NCBI GenBank assembly: GCA_963521185.1
Contig: CAUQTV010000005.1
Span: 124,001 to 188,000, forward strand
Direction: 5' to 3'
From: Enterobacter_D sp963521185
Lineage (GTDB): Bacteria > Pseudomonadota > Gammaproteobacteria > Enterobacterales > Enterobacteriaceae
DNA: 64,000 bases
The notes under the pieces were generated by a model. The model was not told the origin of the DNA. It saw only the letters and a program-made list of their open reading frames with translations, and made no database searches. A program made the position numbers and the translations under genes. Shown in pieces: positions 1-7,987 of this stretch (positions are counted from its first letter, which is position 1; each line of letters begins with the position of its first letter).

Positions 1-378
1 TGCGGTTGCCGCAGGCGTGATCATCAAAATGCCTTCGTCTTCATAAATGTCAGACGCTGGCTGTGTAGAGGAAGAGCACAGGTGACCGATAACGTATTTA
101 ATGCCATCGTTGACCACTTTGTTGGCAACCGCCACGGCTTGTTTCGGATCGCAGGCATCGTCGTACTGAACCGCAACCAGTTTGTCGCCCTTGATGCCAC
201 CTTTGGCATTGATGTCTTCAATAGCTTGTTTGGCACCGGTAAATTCCTGGTCACCGTACTGCGCTACCGGACCGGACATGGCACCGACGACCGCAACTTT
301 AATATCCTTAGCAAAAGCCATGTTGCTCATTGCCAGTGCAATACATCCTGCCAGTAACGCTTTACCCTTCATGTTCAT
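1..378 (-). CDS. livJ: Branched-chain amino acid ABC transporter periplasmic binding protein LivJ, 3' part beyond window
   Basis: Periplasmic Leu/Ile/Val-binding protein of the LIV-I ABC importer. Only the N-terminal 126 residues are in the window; the gene runs off the left edge. The protein begins MNMKGKALLAGCIALAMSNM with a signal peptide ending in AFA, then DIKVAVVGAMSGPVAQYGDQ, which matches E. coli LivJ rather than its paralogue LivK (LivJ-type leader and GPVAQYGD). The conserved stretch HLCSSSTQPASDIYEDEG follows. The start at 378 is the upstream of two Met codons (378 and 372). In E. coli livJ lies directly next to rpoH; here an aminotransferase/regulator pair lies between them. Confidence 0.93.
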   Translation of the reverse strand, partial: MNMKGKALLAGCIALAMSNMAFAKDIKVAVVGAMSGPVAQYGDQEFTGAKQAIEDINAKGGIKGDKLVAVQYDDACDPKQAVAVANKVVNDGIKYVIGHLCSSSTQPASDIYEDEGILMITPAATA

Positions 379-655
379 CCTGAGATTCCCCATTGTTATG
401 GTGATTGCATTTGTTGTGATGTTGTTGTGTGACACATTATTTTGCTTACAGCCATAAGCTAAGCATATGATGGTGGTGCAATGGCAAACCGCTCGTGTCT
501 TAGCAGCATACTCTGCTAAAACATACCCCATTTTTCGGAATTTGGAACAACAATTTTGCAGCTCAGATAACAGACAGATGACGGCATTGCGCAGCGGGTT
601 TCAATCGTTTAGCGGGGAGACAGGCCCGGCAAGCCACTGGCTGCCGGGCGGATAA
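379..655. other. Intergenic region between livJ and the aminotransferase gene
   Basis: This A/T-rich stretch lies upstream of livJ and downstream of the aminotransferase gene, so it should hold the livJ promoter and the aminotransferase terminator. I see no convincing small gene in it. A 62-codon open frame at 467-655 runs through the terminator hairpin and has no ribosome-binding site worth naming. Confidence 0.5.
624..649 (-). terminator. Strong hairpin after the aminotransferase gene
   Basis: The arms GCCCGGCAAGCC (624-635) and GGCTGCCGGGC (639-649) pair almost perfectly, with one bulged A and a 3-nt loop. The hairpin begins 7 nt beyond the stop codon of the minus-strand aminotransferase gene. 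There is no long T-run, so termination efficiency is uncertain. Confidence 0.6.
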
Positions 656-1921
656 TCATTCAGACAATGAATGCGTAATAATGTCCAGCGCCTGGCGGAA
701 CTGGGCTTCAGGAATGGTGAGCGGGTACAGGAAGCGTATCACGTTGCCGTACACGCCACAGCTTAGCAGCAGCAGACCCGCCGCCAGCGCGCGATCCTGT
801 ACGCGTTTGGTGAATTCCGGCGAAGGTTCACCGCTGTTGGGATCGGCGAATTCAACGGCGACCATCGAGCCGAGCGCGCGAACATCGGCGATATAGGGGC
901 AATCCGCTTTCGCTTTGTTCAGCACTTCAACCAGATGCTGACCAAGATGTTGGGCGCGTTCGCACAGATCCTCTTCGTCTATCACCTCCAGCACCGCCAG
1001 CGCCGCCGCCACCGCCAGCGGGTTACCGGCATAGGTGCCACCGAGACCGCCCGGCGCGGGAGCGTCCATCACTTCTGCGCGTCCGGCCACCGCCGAGAGC
1101 GGCAAACCGCCCGCCAGGCTTTTCGCCATGGTGATGAGATCGGGTTTAACGCTGTAGTGTTCCATCGCAAAGAGTTTGCCGGTGCGCGCAAAGCCAGTCT
1201 GCACTTCATCCGTGATCAGCAGAATGCCGTGTTTGTCGCACAGCGCGCGCAGCGCCTGCATGAAATCATCCGGCGCGACCACAAATCCGCCTTCGCCCTG
1301 CACCGGCTCCAGCAGGATCGCCGCCACCTGATCCGGGCCAATATCCGCCTTAAAGATGCGATCCAGACTTTTTAGCGCATCGGCGGTGGTGACGCCCTGC
1401 ACCGCATTCGGGTACTGGGCATGGAAAATGGAGCCGGGGAACGGCCCGAAGCCGATTTTGTACGGCGCGACTTTGCCGGTCAGCGCCATGGTCATAAACG
1501 TGCGGCCATGAAACCCTCCACCAAAGGTGATAAGCCCTGGACGTTTGGTGTACGCACGCGCGATTTTCACCGCGTTTTCAACCGCTTCTGCGCCTGTTGA
1601 GAAGAACGCGGTTTTTGCCGGGCCAGCAAGGGGCACGCGGGCGTTGATCTCCTCCGCCAACGCGACATAGCTTTCATAAGGCACAATCTGGTAGGCCGTG
1701 TGGGTAAAGGCCTGTAGCTGTTTTTCCACCGCCGCCATTACTTTCGGGTGACGATGACCGGTGTTTAACACCGCAATCCCGGCGGCGAAGTCGATCACTT
1801 CGTTGCCTTCCACATCCCACAGCGTGGCGTTTTCCGCTTTCTGTGCATAAAAACCGCACATCACACCGATACCGCGCGGCGTCGCCTGTAAGCGGCGCGC
1901 ATTCAGGTCATTATTTTTCAT
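656..1921 (-). CDS. 4-aminobutyrate transaminase (GabT/PuuE type)
   Basis: Class III PLP-dependent aminotransferase of 421 residues, the length of E. coli PuuE. It is expected to convert GABA and 2-oxoglutarate to succinate semialdehyde and glutamate in the cytoplasm. Visible features are TGAEAVENAVKIAR (about 109-122), GGFHGRT, the PLP-ring Asp in LLITDEVQ (Asp238) and the Schiff-base Lys267 in TMAKSLAGG. VMCGFYAQKAENATLW and TAYQIVPYESY resemble PuuE more than GabT. Start 1921 is chosen because GGGGAG lies 6 nt upstream; an in-frame upstream start at 1978 lacks this. It is divergent from a MocR-type regulator 103 bp away, which probably controls it. PuuE and GabT cannot be separated with certainty; other omega-amino acids are possible substrates. 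Confidence 0.88.
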   Translation of the reverse strand: MKNNDLNARRLQATPRGIGVMCGFYAQKAENATLWDVEGNEVIDFAAGIAVLNTGHRHPKVMAAVEKQLQAFTHTAYQIVPYESYVALAEEINARVPLAGPAKTAFFSTGAEAVENAVKIARAYTKRPGLITFGGGFHGRTFMTMALTGKVAPYKIGFGPFPGSIFHAQYPNAVQGVTTADALKSLDRIFKADIGPDQVAAILLEPVQGEGGFVVAPDDFMQALRALCDKHGILLITDEVQTGFARTGKLFAMEHYSVKPDLITMAKSLAGGLPLSAVAGRAEVMDAPAPGGLGGTYAGNPLAVAAALAVLEVIDEEDLCERAQHLGQHLVEVLNKAKADCPYIADVRALGSMVAVEFADPNSGEPSPEFTKRVQDRALAAGLLLLSCGVYGNVIRFLYPLTIPEAQFRQALDIITHSLSE

Positions 1922-1960
1922 TTTCGTCTCCCCGTCGTTGAAGCCATATTCATTCGCTGT

Positions 1961-1991
1961 CTTGTCACAATGGCACAAGCGGCCCTATATT
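1961..1991 (+). promoter_or_regulatory. Probable promoter of the MocR-family regulator gene
   Basis: TTGTCA (1962-1967), an 18-nt spacer and TATATT (1986-1991) give five of six matches to each sigma-70 hexamer. The -35 element is embedded in CTTGTCACAATGGCACAAG (1961-1979), which has CTTGT/ACAAG outer arms and a CACAA direct repeat. This is a plausible regulator-binding site shared by the two divergent genes. The site assignment is inference. Confidence 0.5.
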
Positions 1992-2024
1992 CGAGTACCA
2001 GTTTTGAATAATTGAGGGATCCAA

Positions 2025-3494
2025 TTGCGCTCACTCGTCTGCGATCTGCTGCAACTGCGTCTGGACGAGCAAGCAGAAGGCAAGCTACATAAAAAATTGT
2101 ATAACGCCGTGCGTCTGTCGATTCTCGACGGCACGCTGCCTCCGCAGGCGCGTTTACCGCCGAGCCGGGATCTGGCCTGCGAACTGCACCTTTCGCGCAA
2201 TACGGTGCTGACCGTGTATGAGCAGCTTTTGGCCGAGGGTTACGTGGTGTCGCGCCCCGGCAGCGGCACCTTTGTCGCGCAAACCGTACCGGACAGCCTG
2301 CTGCTTGCGCCGCACACCGCACACGAGCGCCCGCATCACGACCCGTCGCCCGCGCTCTCACGCCGGGGACAGCATTTACTGAGCCAGCGCCGTGCCAGCC
2401 CGCGTCAGTGGGGGGCATTTTTACCCGGCGTGCCGGACGTGAAGGCGTTTCCCCACGCGCTGTTTCGTAAAATTCAGTCTCGCATCAGCCGCAAACCGCA
2501 GGCAAGACAGCTTTCTTATAGCAATGCCGGGGGCAGTCAGGCGCTGCAACAGGCGCTGGTGGATTACCTGCGCGTCGCCCGCTCGGTGCAGTGCAGCGCG
2601 GATCAAATTCTCATTACCGAAGGCATTCACCAGGCGATCGATCTGGTGTCACGCATGCTGTGCGATCCGGGTGACACCGCGTGGATCGAAGAACCGGCCT
2701 ACTGGGGGATCCGCAACGTTCTGAGCATGAATGAGGTGATGTTGCAAGCGATCGCCGTCGATCGCGCGGGCATGGATCCGCCAGAGCAGACCGACACGCC
2801 GCCGACGCTGATTTTCGTCACGCCGTCGCACCAGTATCCGCTGGGCTGCGTGATGAGTCTTGAGCGGCGGCAGCGTTTACTGGCGCTGGCGCGGCAGTAC
2901 GGAAGCTGGATTGTGGAAGATGATTACGACAGCGAGTTTCGCTTTTCAGGCCAGCCAATCCCGGCGTTGCAGGGGCTGGTGGAGGACGCGCCTGTGATTT
3001 ACACCGGCACCTTCAGCAAAACGCTCTATCCAGGGTTACGGCTGGGCTACGTGGTGCTGCCGCGTCCGCTGATGCAGGCGTTAAAATCCGCCCATGCTGA
3101 GCTGTATCGCGGCGGACGGCTGTTGACCCAGGAAGCGCTGGCGCTGTTTATTACCGAAGGTCACTACACTGCGCACATTCGACGTATGCGGCTGCTATAC
3201 GCGCGGCGTCGTGCGCGGCTGGCGGGGCTTATCGTTGATAATCTGGGCAAAGAGGCGCTGAGCGAATTTAACGATAACGCCGGGCTGCATCTGGTGCTGG
3301 CCCTGCCGGAACGCTGTGATGACGTGGCGCTGGCGCAAGAGGCCAATGAGCGGGGCATTCTGGTCAGGCCGCTGTCGCGCTATTACCTGAACGCATCAAC
3401 GGCGCGCGGGCTGCTTATGGGGTTTGCGGCAATGGAAGAAAGCGAGATGGATAAGGCGTTTGCGGTGCTGTTAGGGGTGATAGCGGGGACGTAA
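2025..3494 (+). CDS. MocR/GabR-PdxR family transcriptional regulator (GntR wHTH fused to aminotransferase-fold domain)
   Basis: A 489-residue MocR-type regulator. The N-terminal GntR winged helix (about residues 20-86: KLYNAVRLSILDG, PPSRDLACELHLSRNTVLTVY, RPGSGTFV) is followed by a fold-type I aminotransferase-like domain that binds PLP as effector. The PLP lysine is Lys332 in TGTFSKTLYPGLRLGY. Family members such as GabR and PdxR sense PLP with GABA or PLP itself. Its position divergent from a GABA-type aminotransferase suggests a GabR-like role; that is inference. The only start consistent with the family N-terminus is TTG at 2025, preceded by GAGGGA. TTG initiation suggests low expression. 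Confidence 0.87.
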   Translation: MRSLVCDLLQLRLDEQAEGKLHKKLYNAVRLSILDGTLPPQARLPPSRDLACELHLSRNTVLTVYEQLLAEGYVVSRPGSGTFVAQTVPDSLLLAPHTAHERPHHDPSPALSRRGQHLLSQRRASPRQWGAFLPGVPDVKAFPHALFRKIQSRISRKPQARQLSYSNAGGSQALQQALVDYLRVARSVQCSADQILITEGIHQAIDLVSRMLCDPGDTAWIEEPAYWGIRNVLSMNEVMLQAIAVDRAGMDPPEQTDTPPTLIFVTPSHQYPLGCVMSLERRQRLLALARQYGSWIVEDDYDSEFRFSGQPIPALQGLVEDAPVIYTGTFSKTLYPGLRLGYVVLPRPLMQALKSAHAELYRGGRLLTQEALALFITEGHYTAHIRRMRLLYARRRARLAGLIVDNLGKEALSEFNDNAGLHLVLALPERCDDVALAQEANERGILVRPLSRYYLNASTARGLLMGFAAMEESEMDKAFAVLLGVIAGT

Positions 3495-3502
3495 AACAGC
3501 AG

Positions 3503-3528
3503 GCCGGGTGCGCGTAACGCGACCCGGC
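3503..3528. repeat. REP-like palindrome, bidirectional terminator candidate
   Basis: GCCGGGT (3503-3509) pairs with ACCCGGC (3522-3528), and the interior CGCG-TAA-CGCG extends the stem. It lies between the convergent regulator gene and rpoH. The same GCCGGGT...ACCCGGC core recurs at four other intergenic places in the window. Confidence 0.7.
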
Positions 3529-3539
3529 ACTGACGTCGA

Positions 3540-4394
3540 TTAGGCTTCGATCGCCATACGCAGTTTTTTCATGGCGTTTTTCTCAAGCTGACGCACACGT
3601 TCAGCGGAGACGCCGTAGCGGTCGGCGAGTTCCTGCAAGGTGGACTTGTTGTCTTCATCAAGCCAGCGGGCGCGAATGATCGCCTGGCTACGCTCGTCCA
3701 GACCCTGCATCGCGTCGGACAGCTTGTTGGCCGCCTGCTCTTCCCAGTTGTCATCTTCAATGCCGTCGGCAAAGTTAGACGATTTATCCTGGAGATACAG
3801 CACCGGGGCCATGGGCTGGCTGTCGGACTCGTCGTCCGGCGACATGTCAAAAGTCATGTCCTGCGCGGCCATGCGCGATTCCATTTCCCGCACGTCTTTG
3901 CTGGAAACGCCCAGCTCGCGCGCCACCATTTCCACTTCGTCCTGGTTGAACCAGCCCAGACGCTGCTTGGTTTTACGCAGGTTAAAGAACAGCTTACGCT
4001 GTGCTTTGGTGGTAGCGACTTTCACGATACGCCAGTTACGCAGAACGTATTCGTGGATCTCGGCTTTGATCCAGTGCACGGCGAAGGAGACCAGACGCAC
4101 ACCCACTTCAGGATTGAAGCGGCGCACGGCTTTCATCAGGCCAATGTTACCTTCCTGAATCAGGTCAGCCTGCGGCAGGCCATAGCCCGAATAGTTACGA
4201 GCAATATGAACAACAAAGCGCAGGTGTGACAGGATCAGCGTTTTAGCTGCTTCCAGTGAGCCCTGGTAATGCAGCTTTTCAGCAAGCTCCTTTTCTTCGT
4301 CAGCCGTTAACATCGGCCAAGCGTTAGCGGCCCGGATATAGGATTCCAGGTTACCAACAGGGGCTAGAGCTAAAGTTTGCATTTCTTTGGTCAT
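3540..4394 (-). CDS. rpoH: RNA polymerase heat-shock sigma factor RpoH (sigma-32)
   Basis: Sigma-32 directs RNA polymerase to heat-shock promoters. The protein is 284 residues, the E. coli length, and nearly identical along its whole length. Region 2 contains RFVVHIARNYSGYGLPQADL and NIGLMKAVRRFNPEVG. The RpoH-box segment QRKLFFNLRKTKQRLGWF lies around residues 132-149. Region 4 ends TLQELADRYGVSAERVRQLEKNAMKK with the -35-binding helix-turn-helix. The start is preceded by GAGAGGATTTGA. In E. coli the 5' coding region folds into an RNA thermometer that blocks translation at low temperature; the high identity suggests it is retained, but I did not fold it. Upstream DNA carries a sigma-E promoter and DnaA boxes. 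Confidence 0.98.
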   Translation of the reverse strand: MTKEMQTLALAPVGNLESYIRAANAWPMLTADEEKELAEKLHYQGSLEAAKTLILSHLRFVVHIARNYSGYGLPQADLIQEGNIGLMKAVRRFNPEVGVRLVSFAVHWIKAEIHEYVLRNWRIVKVATTKAQRKLFFNLRKTKQRLGWFNQDEVEMVARELGVSSKDVREMESRMAAQDMTFDMSPDDESDSQPMAPVLYLQDKSSNFADGIEDDNWEEQAANKLSDAMQGLDERSQAIIRARWLDEDNKSTLQELADRYGVSAERVRQLEKNAMKKLRMAIEA

Positions 4395-4494
4395 TCAAAT
4401 CCTCTCAATGTACTTCTTGCTGGCGGCGGTTAGTCCCCATCAGGCAACGAACATGCCAGCGCTAATGAGCAACGAGAATAGCATTCACACTTTT

Positions 4495-4522
4495 ATCAGA
4501 CAGTGATTTTATCCACAAGTTC
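4495..4522 (-). promoter_or_regulatory. rpoH P3-type sigma-E promoter
   Basis: On the minus strand GAACTT (4517-4522) is followed by a 16-nt spacer and TCTGAT (4495-4500). This matches the sigma-E consensus GAACTT-N16-TCTGA and the known E. coli rpoH P3 promoter. It lies about 100 nt upstream of the rpoH start and would keep rpoH transcribed at extreme temperature. Confidence 0.85.
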
Positions 4523-4541
4523 AATGCAACGATGTGAATAA
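4509..4541. promoter_or_regulatory. Two DnaA boxes in the rpoH promoter region
   Basis: TTATCCACA on the + strand (4509-4517) is a perfect DnaA 9-mer, and TTATTCACA on the - strand (4533-4541) is a second good one. The first overlaps the sigma-E promoter spacer. DnaA repression of rpoH P3/P4 is established in E. coli, so these sites are probably functional. Confidence 0.75.
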
Positions 4542-4604
4542 ATTGCGCACAAATTGTGACACAGCGATGAAAAAAAGCATGAGCAGAAGAAAGAGATAAC
4601 AGGG

Positions 4605-4647
4605 ACTCTTTCCCTGCAAGCCGACATTCGTGCAGCAGGGAAAGAGT
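4605..4647. terminator. 13-bp perfect inverted repeat between ftsX and rpoH
   Basis: ACTCTTTCCCTGC (4605-4617) and GCAGGGAAAGAGT (4635-4647) are perfect inverted repeats separated by 17 nt. The hairpin sits just after the ftsX stop codon and upstream of the rpoH promoters. It lacks a strong T-run, so it may be a Rho-aided terminator or a stability element rather than a classical intrinsic terminator. Confidence 0.55.
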
Positions 4648-4661
4648 ATATCAGAGAATTT

Positions 4662-5717
4662 TTAGTCGGGGGTAAAGTGACGTAAATGTTGTACCGTCGC
4701 CAGCCAGGCCGCCAGCCAGCCGATCATTGAGCACACCAGCAGCAGGAGCAGACACTCGTCAATCGACAGGCCGCTCAGCTCAAACTGGGTACCAAAAATC
4801 TTCGCCACGTCGGTGACCGCCGATGACAGACGCATCACCAGAATTTCTGACAGGATCAGCGATAAAAACGCCCCGCTAAAGCCGAGCAGCGCGCCGCCGT
4901 AAAGGAACGGACGCAAAATAAAGCCGTCGGTTGCGCCGATCAGTTTCTGCACGTTAATGGTATCGCGACGTGCAAAGATGCTCAGGCGCACGCTGTTGCC
5001 GATGACGAGGAAAACCGCCGCCACCATCAGCAGACCAATCATCGCCGCCACGCGACCCACCAGCCCGGTGAGCGCCGCGAGGCGGGCAAACCAGCTGTCG
5101 TCCATGCGCACTTCGTCAATGCCGTTAACCCGCGCAATACGATCGCGTAAAGTGTTGAGCGACTCAGTATTCTGGAAGTCGATTTTCGGCACCACAACCG
5201 CCACCGCAGGCAGCGGGTTCTCTTCGAGCATATCCAGCGCGCCGCCAAAACCGGACCAGTTGCGGAACTCGCCCAGCGCTTCGTCGCGGGAAAGGTAGTT
5301 CACCTTCTCGACGCCCTGTTCGGCCTGTAACTGACCCACGACCTGCTGCGCGGCGTTGTCATCCAGCGCCTTGTCAAAATAGACGGTGATCTGCGGCGAC
5401 GGGTAATACTGCGACGACGCCTGGTTAACGTTTTTGTAGACCATGTAACAGACGCTCGGCAGCGTCAGCGAGATGGCAATCACCATCACCGTCAGGAACG
5501 TCGCCAGCGGTTTGCTTTTCAGATCCGCCAGCGCACCGCTAAAGGCGTAGCGCACCTGCTCGTTAAAAACGTTGGTCTTGCGTGAGCCAGGCTTCGGCGG
5601 CGTCTTCGCGCGCCCGGACGCGCTGCGGTTTGCGCCCCCTGCCGATCCCTTTTTGCGCAAGCGGTCAAGCTTACTGCCAAACTGGCGGATTTGATTTACT
5701 GCATCGCGTTTATTCAC
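4662..5717 (-). CDS. ftsX: Cell division ABC-type membrane protein FtsX
   Basis: Membrane subunit of the FtsEX divisome complex, which transmits ATP hydrolysis by FtsE to periplasmic activators of peptidoglycan amidases. The cytoplasmic N-terminus is rich in basic residues. TM1 is FLTVMVIAISLTLPSVCYMVY, a periplasmic domain follows (about 95-215), and three C-terminal membrane segments end with SMIGWLAAWLATVQHLRHFTPD. Start GTG at 5717 gives VNKRDAVNQIRQFG, matching E. coli MNKRDA, has GGAGG 8 nt upstream, and yields 351 residues against 352 in E. coli. An ATG at 5732 would add five residues inside ftsE. It overlaps ftsE by 8 nt, so translation is coupled. Confidence 0.95.
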   Translation of the reverse strand: MNKRDAVNQIRQFGSKLDRLRKKGSAGGANRSASGRAKTPPKPGSRKTNVFNEQVRYAFSGALADLKSKPLATFLTVMVIAISLTLPSVCYMVYKNVNQASSQYYPSPQITVYFDKALDDNAAQQVVGQLQAEQGVEKVNYLSRDEALGEFRNWSGFGGALDMLEENPLPAVAVVVPKIDFQNTESLNTLRDRIARVNGIDEVRMDDSWFARLAALTGLVGRVAAMIGLLMVAAVFLVIGNSVRLSIFARRDTINVQKLIGATDGFILRPFLYGGALLGFSGAFLSLILSEILVMRLSSAVTDVAKIFGTQFELSGLSIDECLLLLLVCSMIGWLAAWLATVQHLRHFTPD

Positions 5718-6378
5718 CAGCCAGGCCTCCATGCAAATGACCGTCGCTCAGGTTCATGGTGCGGTACGAACGGCGTGAAATCAGGCCGATATCGTGCGTG
5801 GCCATCAGCACCGTCACCCCCACGCGGTTGAACTCTTCGAACAGGCGCAGAATGCCTTCGGAGAGCGCATCGTCAAGGTTCCCGGTCGGTTCATCCGCCA
5901 GCAACACCGCCGGTTTATTCACCACCGCACGGGCGATACCCACGCGCTGCTGTTCACCGCCGGAGAGCTGAATCGGGAAGTTTTTCGCTTTGTCGAGCAG
6001 GCCGACTTTATCCAGCGCCGCTGAGACGCGACGGCGGATATCATCGCCGCTGGCACCCGCAATAATGAGCGGTATCGCCACGTTGTCGAACACCGTTCTG
6101 TCCATTAGCAGATGGTGATCCTGGAAAATCATGCCAATCTGACGACGCAGAAACGGCACTTCACGGTTTTTGAGACGGCTGATCTCATGCCCACTAAAGA
6201 AGATTTTCCCCGCGCTCGGCCGCTCGATGCCGCAAATGAGCTTCAAAAGCGTACTTTTCCCTGCGCCGGAGTGGCCGGTCAGAAATGCCATCTCGCCCGG
6301 TTGCAGGTGGAATGTGACCCCCTGCAACGCTTGTCTCCCGCCGAGATAGGCCTTGCTGACGTGTTCAAAGCGAATCAT
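5710..6378 (-). CDS. ftsE: Cell division ATP-binding protein FtsE
   Basis: ABC ATPase partner of FtsX, 222 residues as in E. coli. Walker A is GHSGAGKST (about 35-43), the Q-loop is IGMIFQDHHLL, the signature is LSGGEQQRVGIARA (about 138-151), Walker B is AVLLADEPTGNLD and the switch His is in MATHD. It works with FtsX at the septum to control cell-wall hydrolysis. It starts 2 nt after the ftsY stop codon, so ftsY-ftsE-ftsX form one operon. Confidence 0.97.
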   Translation of the reverse strand: MIRFEHVSKAYLGGRQALQGVTFHLQPGEMAFLTGHSGAGKSTLLKLICGIERPSAGKIFFSGHEISRLKNREVPFLRRQIGMIFQDHHLLMDRTVFDNVAIPLIIAGASGDDIRRRVSAALDKVGLLDKAKNFPIQLSGGEQQRVGIARAVVNKPAVLLADEPTGNLDDALSEGILRLFEEFNRVGVTVLMATHDIGLISRRSYRTMNLSDGHLHGGLAGE

Positions 6379-6380
6379 TG

Positions 6381-7748
6381 TTAATCCTCTCGGGCAAAAA
6401 GTGCCTCTATAAAATCGCCCGCGTTAAACGGACGCAAGTCCTCTATACGTTCACCCGTCCCAATGTAGCGGATAGGAATACCAAACTGGTCTGCAATCGA
6501 GAAGATCACGCCGCCTTTTGCGGTTCCGTCCAGTTTGGTCAGCGTGATGCCGGTTAAGCCCACCGCCTCGTTAAACAATTTGGCCTGGCTTATCGCGTTC
6601 TGCCCGGTGCTGGCATCCAGCGTCAGCATCACTTCGTGCGGTGCTTCAACGTCCAGTTTTTTCATAACGCGGACGATCTTTTTCAACTCTTCCATCAGGT
6701 GCGATTTGTTCTGCAAACGCCCGGCGGTATCGGCGATCAGGACATCGACTTTACGCGACTTCGCCGCCTGGATGGCATCGAAGATCACCGAAGCGGAATC
6801 CGCGCCGGTATGCTGAGCGATAACCGGAATGTTGTTGCGCTGGCCCCAGACCTGAAGCTGCTCCACCGCCGCCGCACGGAAGGTATCCCCCGCCGCCAGC
6901 ATCACCGATTTACCCTGCTGTTCAAACTGACGCGCCAGCTTGCCAATGGTGGTGGTTTTCCCCACGCCGTTGACGCCAACCATCAGAATAACGAACGGGG
7001 TTTTGCCTTCAATATTAAGCGGTTCGTCAACTTTTGCGAGAATTTCACCCATTTCGTCTTTTAACATGCCGTACAGGGCTTCGGCGTCGCGCAGCTGTTT
7101 ACGGCTCGCCCCTTCCGTCAGACGGGTGATGATTTTGCGCGTGGTGTCCACGCCAACGTCCGCAATCAGCAGCTGTTCTTCCAGCTCTTCAAACAGATCA
7201 TCATCGATTTTTTTGCCACGGAAAAGACTGATAAATCCGGAACCGAGATTCTCTTTAGTTTTCAGCAGGCTGCGTTTTAAACGTGCAAAGAAACCCTCTT
7301 TGGTGGGTTTTTCTTGCTCAACAACCACGCTGTTAACCGGCGCGTCCTCTTCAATCGGCTCATCCTGCTCCTGGATCCACTCTTCCGGCGCAGGCTCGAC
7401 GGATTCGGCCTCTTCCGGCAGCGGGAGTTCTTCACGGATGATGACCTCTTCCGACACCGGCAGTTCTTCACAGGTGATGACCTCTTCTACCGGCGCAACC
7501 TCTGCGCCAGCGTCAGCCACCTGTTCAGTCACCTCAACGATCTCAGCGGCAAAGGCGTCAGATTCGGCTTCCGTGTGCGGCGCTGTCTCAACGCTCGCCT
7601 GTTCTTCTGCGGCGTGCGGTTCTTCTGCGACGTGCGATTCTACTACGTCATGTTCTTCGACGTTCTGTTCGGGTGCCGCGTCCTGCGCCTCGTCCTTTTG
7701 ACCAAAGCCAAGCCAGGAAAACAAACCCCGTTTTTTTTCTTTTGCCAT
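6381..7748 (-). CDS. ftsY: Signal recognition particle receptor FtsY
   Basis: SRP receptor GTPase that docks ribosome-nascent chain complexes at the SecYEG translocon. The 455-residue protein has a short membrane-contacting N-terminus, a long acidic A-domain (about 18-150, mostly Glu/Asp/Ala/Val) and the NG GTPase domain from about 152. GTPase motifs are VGVNGVGKTTTIGKLA (about 257-272), DTFRAAAVEQL, DTAGRLQ and TKLDGTAKGG. The A-domain contains two imperfect copies of EEVI(T/I)(C/R)EELP. It is the first gene of ftsYEX. In E. coli rsmD is its immediate divergent neighbour; here a toxin-antitoxin pair intervenes. Confidence 0.96.
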   Translation of the reverse strand: MAKEKKRGLFSWLGFGQKDEAQDAAPEQNVEEHDVVESHVAEEPHAAEEQASVETAPHTEAESDAFAAEIVEVTEQVADAGAEVAPVEEVITCEELPVSEEVIIREELPLPEEAESVEPAPEEWIQEQDEPIEEDAPVNSVVVEQEKPTKEGFFARLKRSLLKTKENLGSGFISLFRGKKIDDDLFEELEEQLLIADVGVDTTRKIITRLTEGASRKQLRDAEALYGMLKDEMGEILAKVDEPLNIEGKTPFVILMVGVNGVGKTTTIGKLARQFEQQGKSVMLAAGDTFRAAAVEQLQVWGQRNNIPVIAQHTGADSASVIFDAIQAAKSRKVDVLIADTAGRLQNKSHLMEELKKIVRVMKKLDVEAPHEVMLTLDASTGQNAISQAKLFNEAVGLTGITLTKLDGTAKGGVIFSIADQFGIPIRYIGTGERIEDLRPFNAGDFIEALFARED

Positions 7749-7987
7749 TTGCGACTACACTCCTCGCGGTTAATTCATGGCGCAGCCCGCATTGTCGCAA
7801 ACAAGGGGCTGAAAAATGAGTAAGATGTAAAGATAAGTTGTTCGCTAGTCTACCACTTTCCGTAGAGCACAGCACCGCCAGCCGAAAAGCGTTAACACGA
7901 AAAGCGCTGAACGGCTGGCAAAGGGGAAATGGGGTGGAAAAATGCGGTTAAGTGCCTGGATCAGTAAAAGAGGTACAGTGGTAATAG

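Noticed and set aside
467..655. 62-codon open frame on the + strand downstream of the livJ promoter region
   Set aside because: It reads through the strong terminator hairpin at 624-649, lacks a good ribosome-binding site and resembles nothing known.
6940..7823. Long + strand open frames antisense to ftsY
   Set aside because: They are the Ser- or Phe/Arg-rich shadows of the Glu-rich ftsY A-domain and have no coding features.
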